Below, piece by piece: positions 7,990 through 16,318 of a stretch of DNA of 64,000 nt. Below the pieces are notes generated by a model. It did not search any database. It had not been told where the DNA came from and saw nothing but the letters and a program-made list of their open reading frames with translations. The stretch's first letter is position 1, and the number at the start of each line of letters is the position of its first letter. Origin of the DNA: Methylocystis iwaonis (GTDB lineage: Bacteria > Pseudomonadota > Alphaproteobacteria > Rhizobiales > Beijerinckiaceae); NCBI RefSeq assembly GCF_027925385.1, contig NZ_AP027143.1, positions 1 through 64,000 of the forward strand, read 5' to 3'. Made by a program: the position numbers and the translations under genes.

Positions 7990-9183
7990 GTGATCACTGG
8001 CCCTGCAGCCGCATGGACGCCCCGTTTACGCGGGGCGTTCATGTTGCTGCACAGATGGATCGGGCTCGTCGCCGGCGCTCTGCTCGTTCTCATCGGTCTC
8101 ACCGGCAGCTTCAACGTCTTCTACCGCGAGATCGACGCTGCGCTGAATCCGGCGCTCTACAATCCACTCGGCTCCGAACGCAATGTTACGGCCGCCGAAG
8201 CGATGCAAGCGGCGGCTGCGGCCGACCCGGCGCCGATCACATCCATCATCGCGCCCGACACGACCTGGCCCGTTTGGATTGCGATTCATGCGCACGGCAA
8301 GGGGCCTCATTCGGACCTCTGGACCACGATGATCGACCCTTCGAATGGCGCGGTCCTCGGGAGGCGCGACTATACGAACGCGTTCGTGTTCACGATCTAC
8401 CGATTGCACTCCTCGCTATTGCTGCGCGAGTGGTGGGGGAGGGAGCTCGTCGGCGTCCTGGGTCTCTGTCTGCTCTGCTCGGCCCTGTCGGGGCTATACT
8501 TATGGTGGCCGCGGCCGGGGCGCGTCTGGCGCTCGATGTCTCTCCGCAAAGGCGTTTCGCCGCAGCGCTTTGTCGTGGACATTCACAATGCGGCCGGCGC
8601 GTGGACTTTGCCTGCGCTGGCGATGATTGCAGCTACCGGCGTGGGAATCGTTTTTCCCGACGTCATGCGGCCGGTGATCGGCCTGATCTCGATCGCCACG
8701 CCCTATCCCTCGCCGAAGGTCGCAACGCCGCTGGACAAGAACGCGCGCAAACTTTCCGCTGATCAAATCCTCGAGCGCGCGCGCGCCGCGCAACCGGGTG
8801 CAAACATCGCGCTCCTCAATCCTCCGACCGAATCGCGCAACACCTGGCGAGTGTTGTTCCGTCCGGCTGGAGCCGATCCGGCCCTGCGTTCACGGGGGGC
8901 GATTTGGCTCGATCCTTGGACGGGCGACATCGTTCACGCTCGCACCTCGGATGTGATGTCGGCGGGCGATCGATACGTTACAGAGCAGCTCTGGTTGCAC
9001 AACGGCGCCACTTTCGGAGCGATTGGCCGTCTGGCGGCATTCGTATCGGGATTTGCGCCGCTCGTGCTGTTCGTCACGGGCTTTGTGATGTGGCGAAACA
9101 AGAGGCGCGCTCGGAGGCTTGCGAATTCCAACTCGCGTCAACGTGTCTCCGGTAACTTGGGCTCTCTTCCGGACATGCTCTGA
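7990..9183 (+). CDS. PepSY-associated membrane protein (putative ferric-siderophore reductase)
   Basis: A 397-residue inner-membrane protein of the PepSY_TM family. The first helix, with His in LLHRWIGLVAGALLVLIGL, is followed by a periplasmic PepSY portion, the HSSLLLREWWG helix, LCSALSGLYLWWP, and final helices around AAFVSGFAPLVLFVTGFVMWR. Conserved His residues in the helices could bind haem; related proteins next to siderophore receptors act as reductases that release iron. The GTG at 7990 has GAGAGGAAG upstream and lies 15 bases after the receptor stop, so the two genes are one transcription unit. The last 110 bases overlap the 3' end of the convergent sbnI-like gene. Confidence 0.88.
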   Translation: MITGPAAAWTPRLRGAFMLLHRWIGLVAGALLVLIGLTGSFNVFYREIDAALNPALYNPLGSERNVTAAEAMQAAAAADPAPITSIIAPDTTWPVWIAIHAHGKGPHSDLWTTMIDPSNGAVLGRRDYTNAFVFTIYRLHSSLLLREWWGRELVGVLGLCLLCSALSGLYLWWPRPGRVWRSMSLRKGVSPQRFVVDIHNAAGAWTLPALAMIAATGVGIVFPDVMRPVIGLISIATPYPSPKVATPLDKNARKLSADQILERARAAQPGANIALLNPPTESRNTWRVLFRPAGADPALRSRGAIWLDPWTGDIVHARTSDVMSAGDRYVTEQLWLHNGATFGAIGRLAAFVSGFAPLVLFVTGFVMWRNKRRARRLANSNSRQRVSGNLGSLPDML

Positions 9184-9583
9184 GGCGAGCCGGCGAGGGG
9201 AGAAGCTTTGCGAGCGGGATAGCATCCGTTTGGAACGGCGGAAAGACGTGGCGCGTGGATTTGGGCGGGAAGAGACGCCCTCGCATTGCGCAATCGATCA
9301 ATTCCTCCGGCCCTATGCTCATGCCCGGCTGTCGGCTTCCGAGCCGGATCTCGTCGTAGGTGAAGGCGATCACGGGGACCGCGGCGAGCCCCAAATGGAT
9401 GGCGGCGAGGCGTCGGTGGTGGCCATCCATGACGCAAAGGCTTGTCGCCTCAACACAGATGGGGCGCGTCCATGCCTGCTCGCGCAGGAGGAGACCGATC
9501 ACATGGCGAACGCGACAACTGTCGGTCTGCTCGTGCGGCTTCAATTCCAAGGGCGAGAGGAGGCGAATGTTCTGCGTTCTCAT
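9074..9583 (-). CDS. sbnI: SbnI-like ParB-fold protein (probable serine kinase)
   Basis: A 169-residue protein with the ParB/Srx-like block CVMDGHHRRLAA near residue 62 and GRLFPPKSTRHVF near residue 110. In S. aureus SbnI and archaeal SerK this fold makes O-phosphoserine from serine, the substrate of SbnA. It is the ninth and last gene of an operon in the order sbnA to sbnI, which strongly supports the call. It is much shorter than S. aureus SbnI (about 250 residues): the regulatory C-terminal part is absent and the final 37 codons overlap the convergent PepSY gene. The start at 9583 is four bases after the sbnH stop; longer frames upstream lie within sbnH. Confidence 0.72.
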   Translation of the reverse strand: MRTQNIRLLSPLELKPHEQTDSCRVRHVIGLLLREQAWTRPICVEATSLCVMDGHHRRLAAIHLGLAAVPVIAFTYDEIRLGSRQPGMSIGPEELIDCAMRGRLFPPKSTRHVFPPFQTDAIPLAKLLPSPARLRACPEESPSYRRHVDASWNSQASERASCFATSQSP

Positions 9584-9587
9584 ATGT

Positions 9588-10805
9588 TCACCTTTCCTTG
9601 TCCCCGCCGGCCTGCCGAGCGGGCAGAAATATCCTTTCCGGATGAGCATTGCTGAGGAAATCGTGATGCGAAATGTCCCAGCCATAGGCGCCCGCCAAGA
9701 GGAAACAGACGAGATCGCCTATGCGCAAAGTGGAAAGAGGTTCTGCATCGAGCAGCACGTCCTTTGGCGTGCAGAGCTCTCCAGTCACAGTGACCAGGCA
9801 ATCCGTATGGGCGCGCCTTGGCCATTTCCATGGCCAGTTCTCCCGATTAATGACGATGAATGGGTGCCTGTGGCGCCACGCCGAGGGCAGGCGGAAATGA
9901 TGGGAACCGCCGCGCAGGAGCGCAAAGGCCTTTCCATGATTCGTTTTGACGTCGACGACCTCGCTCACATAGACAGTGCAATAGGCTGCGACGATCCGCC
10001 CACACTCGAATTGAATTTGCGGCACACCCGGTGCCAGCGCGTCACGCAGGCGCCGGGCGAGGCAATCCACATCGAAAAGAGCGTCTATCCTGGCATAGTT
10101 GACGCCCCAACCGCCGCCGAGATTCACGACGCGGAGATCGAGCCCGTGACGATCGGCGATGCGCCTCGCTCGCGATAGAGCCTCGAGACAGAAATCTGCA
10201 TGAGTCTCGGCGTCGAGATTGTTCGATACGGTGTGAAGATGAAATCCGTCGAAGCGCAGATGCGGACAGGCGGCGAGTGCGGCGACGGCTTCGTCGATCT
10301 CGGATTCGTCAATTCCGAACTGGGTCGGCCGTCCGCCCATGGTGATCGTCGCGCCGGGAACCGGACCTGACAGATTCACGCGAAGGAGAATGGGAAGCGT
10401 CGTATTCCTGGCCTCGGCCACCGCGTTGGCGAGATGGAGAAGATGAATGCTCTCGATATGCACGCGTTCGACGACATGGTCGACGACCGCGGCGAAATCC
10501 GTGGCGGTTCTCGCCGGCCCGCCCATGATGATGCGGGCGTCGTCCCCGATCGCCTCGCGCACTTTGCGGATTTCTCCGGCCGAGGCGACCTCGAAGCCGG
10601 CGACGATCGGCGCCAATGTTCTCAGTATGGCCGGATCGCTGTTCGCTTTGATCGCATAGAAAAGATCGGCCCCGGGCGGCAGAGCGGATACGAGCCGACG
10701 CGCGTGACGATCGAGCGCGTCGAGATCATGGATGAAGGCCGACACCGGCCGGTCGCGGCTGACCAGATGTTCTATCATTTCGAGGGATGGAGCGAAGGCG
10801 GTCAT
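9588..10805 (-). CDS. sbnH: SbnH-like PLP-dependent decarboxylase
   Basis: A 405-residue fold-type III decarboxylase related to diaminopimelate and ornithine decarboxylases. The PLP lysine is in FYAIKANSD near residue 53; HLHTVSNN (HVGS-like) lies near residue 200 and the Gly-rich phosphate loop is VNLGGGWG. In staphyloferrin B synthesis SbnH decarboxylates the citryl-diaminopropionate intermediate to give the ethylenediamine unit. The ATG overlaps the sbnG stop (ATGA). Length agrees with SbnH (about 400 residues). Fully consistent with the operon order. Confidence 0.9.
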   Translation of the reverse strand: MTAFAPSLEMIEHLVSRDRPVSAFIHDLDALDRHARRLVSALPPGADLFYAIKANSDPAILRTLAPIVAGFEVASAGEIRKVREAIGDDARIIMGGPARTATDFAAVVDHVVERVHIESIHLLHLANAVAEARNTTLPILLRVNLSGPVPGATITMGGRPTQFGIDESEIDEAVAALAACPHLRFDGFHLHTVSNNLDAETHADFCLEALSRARRIADRHGLDLRVVNLGGGWGVNYARIDALFDVDCLARRLRDALAPGVPQIQFECGRIVAAYCTVYVSEVVDVKTNHGKAFALLRGGSHHFRLPSAWRHRHPFIVINRENWPWKWPRRAHTDCLVTVTGELCTPKDVLLDAEPLSTLRIGDLVCFLLAGAYGWDISHHDFLSNAHPERIFLPARQAGGDKER

Positions 10806-11611
10806 TCGTCCTCTATTCTCCTGCTTCCGATTTCTTGCCTGCGGTAGATCTCGCGCCAGAGGCGGTCTTTGGACGAAAGCGCTTGCCGCAGAACGCCACG
10901 GTCATTGCCGGCGATGATTCCGAGCGCGCCGTCGCGGAGATGATCGACGACATCCTCGTCGCGCCGCGGAATTGCGAAGAAATAGCGGCCGGTTCGACGG
11001 GCGATCGCGGCAAGTTGTCGGTCCGCCGCGCGAACGGACTCCGCTGTGGTCTGCCAGGGGACGCCAATCGACTGAGAGTAATCGGCGGCTCCGAGGAGGA
11101 GGCCGTCGAGCCCGGGCAGAGAAGCGATCTCTTCGGCGGCGGCGAGGCCGACTGCATCCTCTATGAGCGCGATCAGGAGCGTTTCCCGATCGAGTTGCCG
11201 AAGAAGCGCAGGCAGGTCGCAGTCTCCAAAACGCCCGAGCCGGCCGGCATTCAATCCCCTGTTCCCCAAGGGGGCGTAGCGCGCTCGGCGAATCGCTTCT
11301 CTCGCGTCCTCGAGGCTCGAGACGCGCGCGACTACGATGCCGGCCGCTCCCGCGTCCAGGACCGGAAGAATACGTTCGGAGCGCGCATCCGCCACTCGCA
11401 CCAAAGCGCTTATTCCCGAGCGATCGGCCGCGGCGATCAGCTCCTCCAGCTCCCTTCCGCCGATCAGCGTGTGCTCCAGATCGATCAGAACGAAATCGAA
11501 TCCTGCGACGGCGGCGATCTCGACGATTTGAGGGGCAGGCAGGGAAAGGAAAAGCCCTCCGGCGGGCTGGCCCTGATCGAGCAGGCTTCGCAGCCTCAGC
11601 CGCGCGTTCAC
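10802..11611 (-). CDS. sbnG: SbnG-like citrate synthase (HpcH/HpaI aldolase family)
   Basis: A 269-residue TIM-barrel protein of the HpcH/HpaI aldolase family with FDFVLIDLEHT near residue 40, the Arg-containing loop ALVRV near residue 70 and the metal/substrate block GLDGLLLGAADYSQSIG near residue 175. SbnG condenses oxaloacetate and acetyl-CoA to citrate dedicated to staphyloferrin B, bypassing the TCA citrate synthase. The start is a GTG at 11609-11611 overlapping the sbnF stop (GTGA); no ATG is available before the conserved core. Position between sbnF and sbnH matches S. aureus. On sequence alone an aldolase could not be excluded; the operon decides it. Confidence 0.88.
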   Translation of the reverse strand: MNARLRLRSLLDQGQPAGGLFLSLPAPQIVEIAAVAGFDFVLIDLEHTLIGGRELEELIAAADRSGISALVRVADARSERILPVLDAGAAGIVVARVSSLEDAREAIRRARYAPLGNRGLNAGRLGRFGDCDLPALLRQLDRETLLIALIEDAVGLAAAEEIASLPGLDGLLLGAADYSQSIGVPWQTTAESVRAADRQLAAIARRTGRYFFAIPRRDEDVVDHLRDGALGIIAGNDRGVLRQALSSKDRLWREIYRRQEIGSRRIEDE

Positions 11612-13440
11612 GACAACATCCCGACGATGTCGCCGTTCAGACCGACGAGAGGATTGCGTGCGCGCCTTCCCGAAGTGGCGTCTGGCTCCAGACGGCGCCG
11701 CGCGAGATCTTCGACAGCGACCGACGGATCGAGAAAACGAAACGTCTTCACGCCAGCGCGCGCGCTGTCGTTTTCCGACAGGTATTTTCGAAGCATATCG
11801 ATCGCCAGCAGCCAGAAACGCTGTTCGTCGAAATCGAAGTGGCGGTCGAGGAACAAGGCGAGTTCGGCGAGATTGACGCCGAACAGGGCGTCGAACATGA
11901 AGTCGCGCACGTCTTCGGGATCGCTCGCCTCCACATAGGAATTGCGATTGACGCGCGCATGCTCGACAGGGGTCGGGGCGAGGTTCGGGCGCGGCGCATC
12001 GAGCTTGCTCGGGATGAACCGAACGCCGTCGTGGAAATCCTTCAGCGCAACGCGGACCGGCCATCCCTCGCGATGCACCAAGATCATGTTCTGCTGGTGG
12101 CTCTCGAGGGCGACCCCGCGAGCGAGAAGCAGATGGACCACCGGAAGCATCGCCGCACGGAGCAAAGCCGATGTCCATGCCTGCGCGCCATGTCGCCGAA
12201 TCCAGTTCTCGATTGCCGGCCGGCCGTCGTGATCGAGATGGGTGAGCACCGAAAAAGGCGCGGCTTCTTCGTCGTCGGCAAGAAAGATTCCGATGGGGTC
12301 GCGCCAGATCGCCGCTAGAGCGCCGGTCAGTCCTCTGGCCGGATCGTCATCTCTCGGCAAAGCAACGGCGCTGCCCATATGTTCCATGAGAAAAATTGCT
12401 CCCGTTTTGCTGAGGAAGGAATCCGAGAATGCGATGTTTCTCAGCCATTCACTGACGATCGGCGCGTTCAAGACCGTATGGCGCGCGAGTGTCCGCGCCG
12501 TCGACGTGTTGCGTATGGACAGAGCGAGTTTCAGAGACGGCGCGTGACGTTCGGTTATATCCGACAGCGTGCGGATCGACTGTTGAGGCAGATATCGGCG
12601 CTGTGATCTCCCAAGGAGGACGATGCGCGAATCCGCCCTCGGCGCAACCGTTCCCGCTTCCACAATCCTTTCCCATTGCCAGGGATGCACGGGCAGCCAG
12701 TGGTAGGCGCTTGGCTCGTCGACCATGCTGGTGAGCACGGCGGCGAATTCTCGCCTGCTCGCCTCGTCGATCGACGCAGCGATAATGGCATGATCTTGGT
12801 CCTGCCCGGTGCGAATAGCGCGGCTCGCTACCAGTTCCGGATGGACGGCGAGCCAAACCGGTCGGACGGCGTTAGCGAATTCGGGTCCGTAAGCAAGGTT
12901 GTCGCTGGGCGAGAAGCCGACGCGGGATTTGAAGCATGGATGGAGCCGATGCCCATCGGTCAGAGCGCTCTCCGCCTCCTCGAACGGAAGCGCCAATAAT
13001 TTGGCGCCGCTGGCCGCGCCAAAGCAGAGCGATTGTGCGTGGTTCGACCAGGTACGGAGAATTTCTTCTACGAACTGCGTTCGGGCCTCCCGCGTTCCTG
13101 GAAGCGCTGGAAAAAGATCGGTCAGCAGACGTATCGGATCAGGGAGGTTCTGCTCGGTGTCCGATATTCTGCGCACCGAGTCCTCTATGACCAACAGGCG
13201 ATCGTAGGCGAGCGCACGACGCGCCCGCATCCTATAGAGAAGCGCTCCCGGAAGGACGTCCAGAACGACTTCCACTTCGCGGGAATTGACCGGCTCGATC
13301 GAAACCGCGCAGTAGGGCGTGAGGCTTTCGTTCACAAGGGCCGTCAGCAATTGCGAGACGACTCGACGGCCGGCCGCCGCCCACGCGCCAAGATCGATTT
13401 GATCATGCGCCCTGGCATAGCTCGGTTCGCATGGGGTCAT
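11608..13440 (-). CDS. sbnF: SbnF-like NIS siderophore synthetase
   Basis: A 610-residue IucA/IucC-family NRPS-independent siderophore synthetase. The ATP-binding and substrate motifs of the family are visible: LPVHPWQWERI near residue 245, QQSIRTLSDI near 285 and ESHQQNMILVHREGW near 455, with the FhuF-like C-terminal part beyond. These enzymes adenylate a carboxylate and form an amide with an amine. In staphyloferrin B assembly SbnF adds a diaminopropionate to the growing citrate intermediate. The ATG at 13440 overlaps the sbnE stop. Assignment as F rather than C or E rests on operon position and length. Confidence 0.9.
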   Translation of the reverse strand: MTPCEPSYARAHDQIDLGAWAAAGRRVVSQLLTALVNESLTPYCAVSIEPVNSREVEVVLDVLPGALLYRMRARRALAYDRLLVIEDSVRRISDTEQNLPDPIRLLTDLFPALPGTREARTQFVEEILRTWSNHAQSLCFGAASGAKLLALPFEEAESALTDGHRLHPCFKSRVGFSPSDNLAYGPEFANAVRPVWLAVHPELVASRAIRTGQDQDHAIIAASIDEASRREFAAVLTSMVDEPSAYHWLPVHPWQWERIVEAGTVAPRADSRIVLLGRSQRRYLPQQSIRTLSDITERHAPSLKLALSIRNTSTARTLARHTVLNAPIVSEWLRNIAFSDSFLSKTGAIFLMEHMGSAVALPRDDDPARGLTGALAAIWRDPIGIFLADDEEAAPFSVLTHLDHDGRPAIENWIRRHGAQAWTSALLRAAMLPVVHLLLARGVALESHQQNMILVHREGWPVRVALKDFHDGVRFIPSKLDAPRPNLAPTPVEHARVNRNSYVEASDPEDVRDFMFDALFGVNLAELALFLDRHFDFDEQRFWLLAIDMLRKYLSENDSARAGVKTFRFLDPSVAVEDLARRRLEPDATSGRRARNPLVGLNGDIVGMLS

Positions 13441-15155
13441 GGCGAAGCCTCTTCGAGATTTCTAGGACGAATACTGGCGCATCCGGCGCTGAACGGATTG
13501 GCGATCATCACGTAATCTGGCGTTTCACCGCGTCCGGCGACGCAACTCATGAGATTGGCTTTGGCGGGCAGGAAAGGCGCGGAAAGAATCTCTTCGATAA
13601 TTGTTCGGGCTGCGCCCGCTTCCTTCTCGAGCACACTGCGACTCGCCGCCCATAGGCTTTCCTCCCTCATGCCGGAAAGCTCCGCGACGACGGATAAGAC
13701 GTGGGCGATGTGATTGACGATGACGTAATAGAGAAAACGTCGACGAACCACGTCGCGCTCGTAGAACAAGGCTTCGTCGAGATCGACGACGGACGGACAG
13801 GCGCGCTGGAAAACCGCGCGATCGACGGCGACCCCCTCGAGATCGCGCACGAAAAGGCGCCGTGGCCAGCCCCTCTCGAAACCGACGAGGCTGTTTTGCG
13901 CATGCGCCTCGAGGCAGAGACCTGTCGTGGCGAACAGCCTGACGAGTGGAAGCAGAACGACATCCATGTATCTTTCGACCCACTCGAATGTCCGTTGCTG
14001 TCCATCGAAATGCTGTCCGGCGATGGCGTACAGATTCGGACGAGCTGTGCGGGGATCGCGCTCCGCGAAACCGGCGACGACGATCGGATCGGCGCCTTCG
14101 TCGAAGTCGGCCAATCGCAAGAGAAAGCCAGTCTCGGGATAGGTGCGGCGAGAATCCCGCCGGTCGCGCAGGATTCGTCCGCTTGCCTCCCGCAGAATGG
14201 AGAGCCCCGCTGCGCGCACCTGCTCTGCGGCCGCCGTGATCGCGCGCGCCCCAGCTATGCTGCGGGCCAACTGCTCTGCGGTGTTCACGCGTGAGAAATT
14301 GGTGATGCGAGCTTCGAGAGGAAGTTTGACGAAAAGTTTGCTCTCCTTGAACCAGACGGTCCGCACCGAAGACGTCGGAATTGAGACGTCGCCCGCCGGA
14401 CCGAGAAGCGACAATATTCCCGATTCCAAATCGTCGCGAATATGCGGAATGTTCCTGAGCCGTTCGGCCTGCCAAGGATGGCAGGGAATGAGCGTCCGTC
14501 CGGCGATCACACTCGTGCTCAATCCGGACGCCGCGGTCAGAACGGCGTCGGCGCTCGACATCGACTCTGGCGTGCAACCGTAGCTCTCGACCCGATCGGG
14601 TTTCGCCAGCAGCCAGCAGAGCTGAAATCGCGCGTGCCGTTCGGGCCCGTATCTGTCGAAATCGCTCGACGTGAAACCGAGGATGCTCTTTGCGAGTGGA
14701 TGGAATGGATGTCCGAACCAAAGACCGCGCTCGGCTTGCTCTGCACAAGAGACTAGTTCTTGTTTCGAGAGAAATCTGGCGTGGTTGCGGCTCGATTCGA
14801 TCGAATGAAGAATCCGTTCGCAGGCTTGACTTCTCTCGTCTGCGGTTCCATCGCCGAGCGAGTCGAGCATGAGGCGGGCGAGATCGAACGGCACGATTTC
14901 ATCCGCGCTCGTCCGAGAGTCATGGAGCCGAACCGCGTTCCAATCGTGGAATCCGCCTGGCGAGTAGCGTCCGCAGACGGCGAGCAGGGATTGGCGGCCG
15001 AGAGGAATCTCCCAGACGGTTGCCGCCGCCTCTGTGGATCTCTCCGCCATCCTCGCGGCGAGCTCTGGGCATCTTTCCCGCACCCAGGTGTTGATCAGCC
15101 GGTTTCGTTCCAGACGGTCCCAAAAGGCCGCGGGTTCTTCGCTCGTTGTCGTCAT
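13437..15155 (-). CDS. sbnE: SbnE-like NIS siderophore synthetase
   Basis: A 572-residue IucA/IucC-family synthetase, near the length of S. aureus SbnE. It shows LWFGHPFHPLAKSILG near residue 145, LIPCHPWQAERL near 225, TSSVRTVWF near 260 and LEAHAQNSLVGFERGW near 445. SbnE condenses citrate with L-2,3-diaminopropionate to begin staphyloferrin B assembly. The start at 15155 overlaps the stop of the exporter gene (ATGA); the open frame extends about 1.2 kb further upstream but that extension is a shadow of sbnD. Sequence identity among the three synthetases of this operon is low, as in other sbn clusters. Confidence 0.9.
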   Translation of the reverse strand: MTTTSEEPAAFWDRLERNRLINTWVRERCPELAARMAERSTEAAATVWEIPLGRQSLLAVCGRYSPGGFHDWNAVRLHDSRTSADEIVPFDLARLMLDSLGDGTADERSQACERILHSIESSRNHARFLSKQELVSCAEQAERGLWFGHPFHPLAKSILGFTSSDFDRYGPERHARFQLCWLLAKPDRVESYGCTPESMSSADAVLTAASGLSTSVIAGRTLIPCHPWQAERLRNIPHIRDDLESGILSLLGPAGDVSIPTSSVRTVWFKESKLFVKLPLEARITNFSRVNTAEQLARSIAGARAITAAAEQVRAAGLSILREASGRILRDRRDSRRTYPETGFLLRLADFDEGADPIVVAGFAERDPRTARPNLYAIAGQHFDGQQRTFEWVERYMDVVLLPLVRLFATTGLCLEAHAQNSLVGFERGWPRRLFVRDLEGVAVDRAVFQRACPSVVDLDEALFYERDVVRRRFLYYVIVNHIAHVLSVVAELSGMREESLWAASRSVLEKEAGAARTIIEEILSAPFLPAKANLMSCVAGRGETPDYVMIANPFSAGCASIRPRNLEEASP

Positions 15156-16318
15156 CGATCGCCTCGCACGCTGAGGAGAACCAGCAGTCCAACGGCGGGA
15201 AGCCCCGCAGCGAGCGCGAGCGCGCCATCGACGCCGGCAAAGGGAACGACGGCCCCGCATAGCGCAGGCCCGAGAATCTGCCCCAAGGTCACAGCCGTAC
15301 GGGCCCAGGCGAGCTCTCCGACGCCTTCGTCCGATTGGCGAACGCCGGCGTAGACGGCCGGATTGAGCCCAGAATGAAAGGCTCCGTGCGCGATGCGAAA
15401 AGCGATAATCCAGGGCGTGGTCGCTGAAAGGGACAGCGCTGCGCAGGCCGCCGACGTACCCAACAATGAAAATGCGATCGAACGGGTCGCCGCTACGCTT
15501 TCGATGACTCGGCTCCAAATGGGGAGGACGATCATCGCGGCTAACCAGGCCGACGCGTGGACCATGCCTGCGGCGCTCGAGTCGAGACGGGCGGCGTCTC
15601 GCCTCATCGCCCATTCGGCAAAAAAAGGAATGAAGCCGAAAGCGCCAGCCGTTCCGAACAGGGCGGCGACGATCAGGACGCGATTGCGACCGCCAAGTGC
15701 AAAGACCGACTCGGACAATTGGGTCTCGCCTTCGCGTCGTTGCGGTGGATAGAAGTAGGCGCTCCGGAAGAGCAGGGCGCAGGCGGTCGCGAGCGCGACA
15801 AGAGCGGCGGCAGCGAAAAACAATAAGACCGAGAGGCGCTGATGCGCGAAAGCCCATCCGCCGAGAATGGGCCCGACGCAGCAGCCCGCGGAGAATGCTT
15901 GCTGTAAGTCGATATAGCCGCGCGTGGGACGCGCGCTCGAGCCGTCGATGGCGAGCAGCAGGATGATGCTGCTGCCGGCGGCGCCCTGCAGAGCGCGCCC
16001 GATCGCGAATGTCGCGGCGCCATCCGCGATGGCCATGGTTACGTAACTCGCGGCGGTCAACACGCAGGTCGAAGACAGCAGCAGAGACACCTCCCGCCCG
16101 CGCGCGAAACGACTCCACAACGGTGTCGCAACCACCGCTGTCGCTGCGGGCGCGGCAGCCGCCACCGCGGTCCAGAAAGACGCCTCCGCTGTCCGACCTC
16201 CCGTCAGTTGCTCCAACTGCAACGAGAGGAACGGGATAACGGCGAGTGGGGTGGCGGCCGTCAGGAATTGCACGAGGAGAAGCGAAGCGTGTCGGGAGCT
16301 CAGAAGAGACGCGCTCAT
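15152..16318 (-). CDS. sbnD: SbnD-like MFS siderophore exporter
   Basis: A 388-residue major facilitator with about twelve hydrophobic helices. The loop-2/3 region carries WSRFARGREVSLLLSS in place of the classic G-x-x-x-D-R-x-G-R motif, and a second half starts near VLIVAALFGTAGAFGFIPFF. SbnD exports newly made staphyloferrin B across the inner membrane; no outer-membrane partner is encoded here. The ATG at 16318 overlaps the sbnC stop. Being enclosed between two NIS synthetase genes, exactly as in S. aureus, leaves little doubt about its role. Confidence 0.88.
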   Translation of the reverse strand: MSASLLSSRHASLLLVQFLTAATPLAVIPFLSLQLEQLTGGRTAEASFWTAVAAAAPAATAVVATPLWSRFARGREVSLLLSSTCVLTAASYVTMAIADGAATFAIGRALQGAAGSSIILLLAIDGSSARPTRGYIDLQQAFSAGCCVGPILGGWAFAHQRLSVLLFFAAAALVALATACALLFRSAYFYPPQRREGETQLSESVFALGGRNRVLIVAALFGTAGAFGFIPFFAEWAMRRDAARLDSSAAGMVHASAWLAAMIVLPIWSRVIESVAATRSIAFSLLGTSAACAALSLSATTPWIIAFRIAHGAFHSGLNPAVYAGVRQSDEGVGELAWARTAVTLGQILGPALCGAVVPFAGVDGALALAAGLPAVGLLVLLSVRGDR

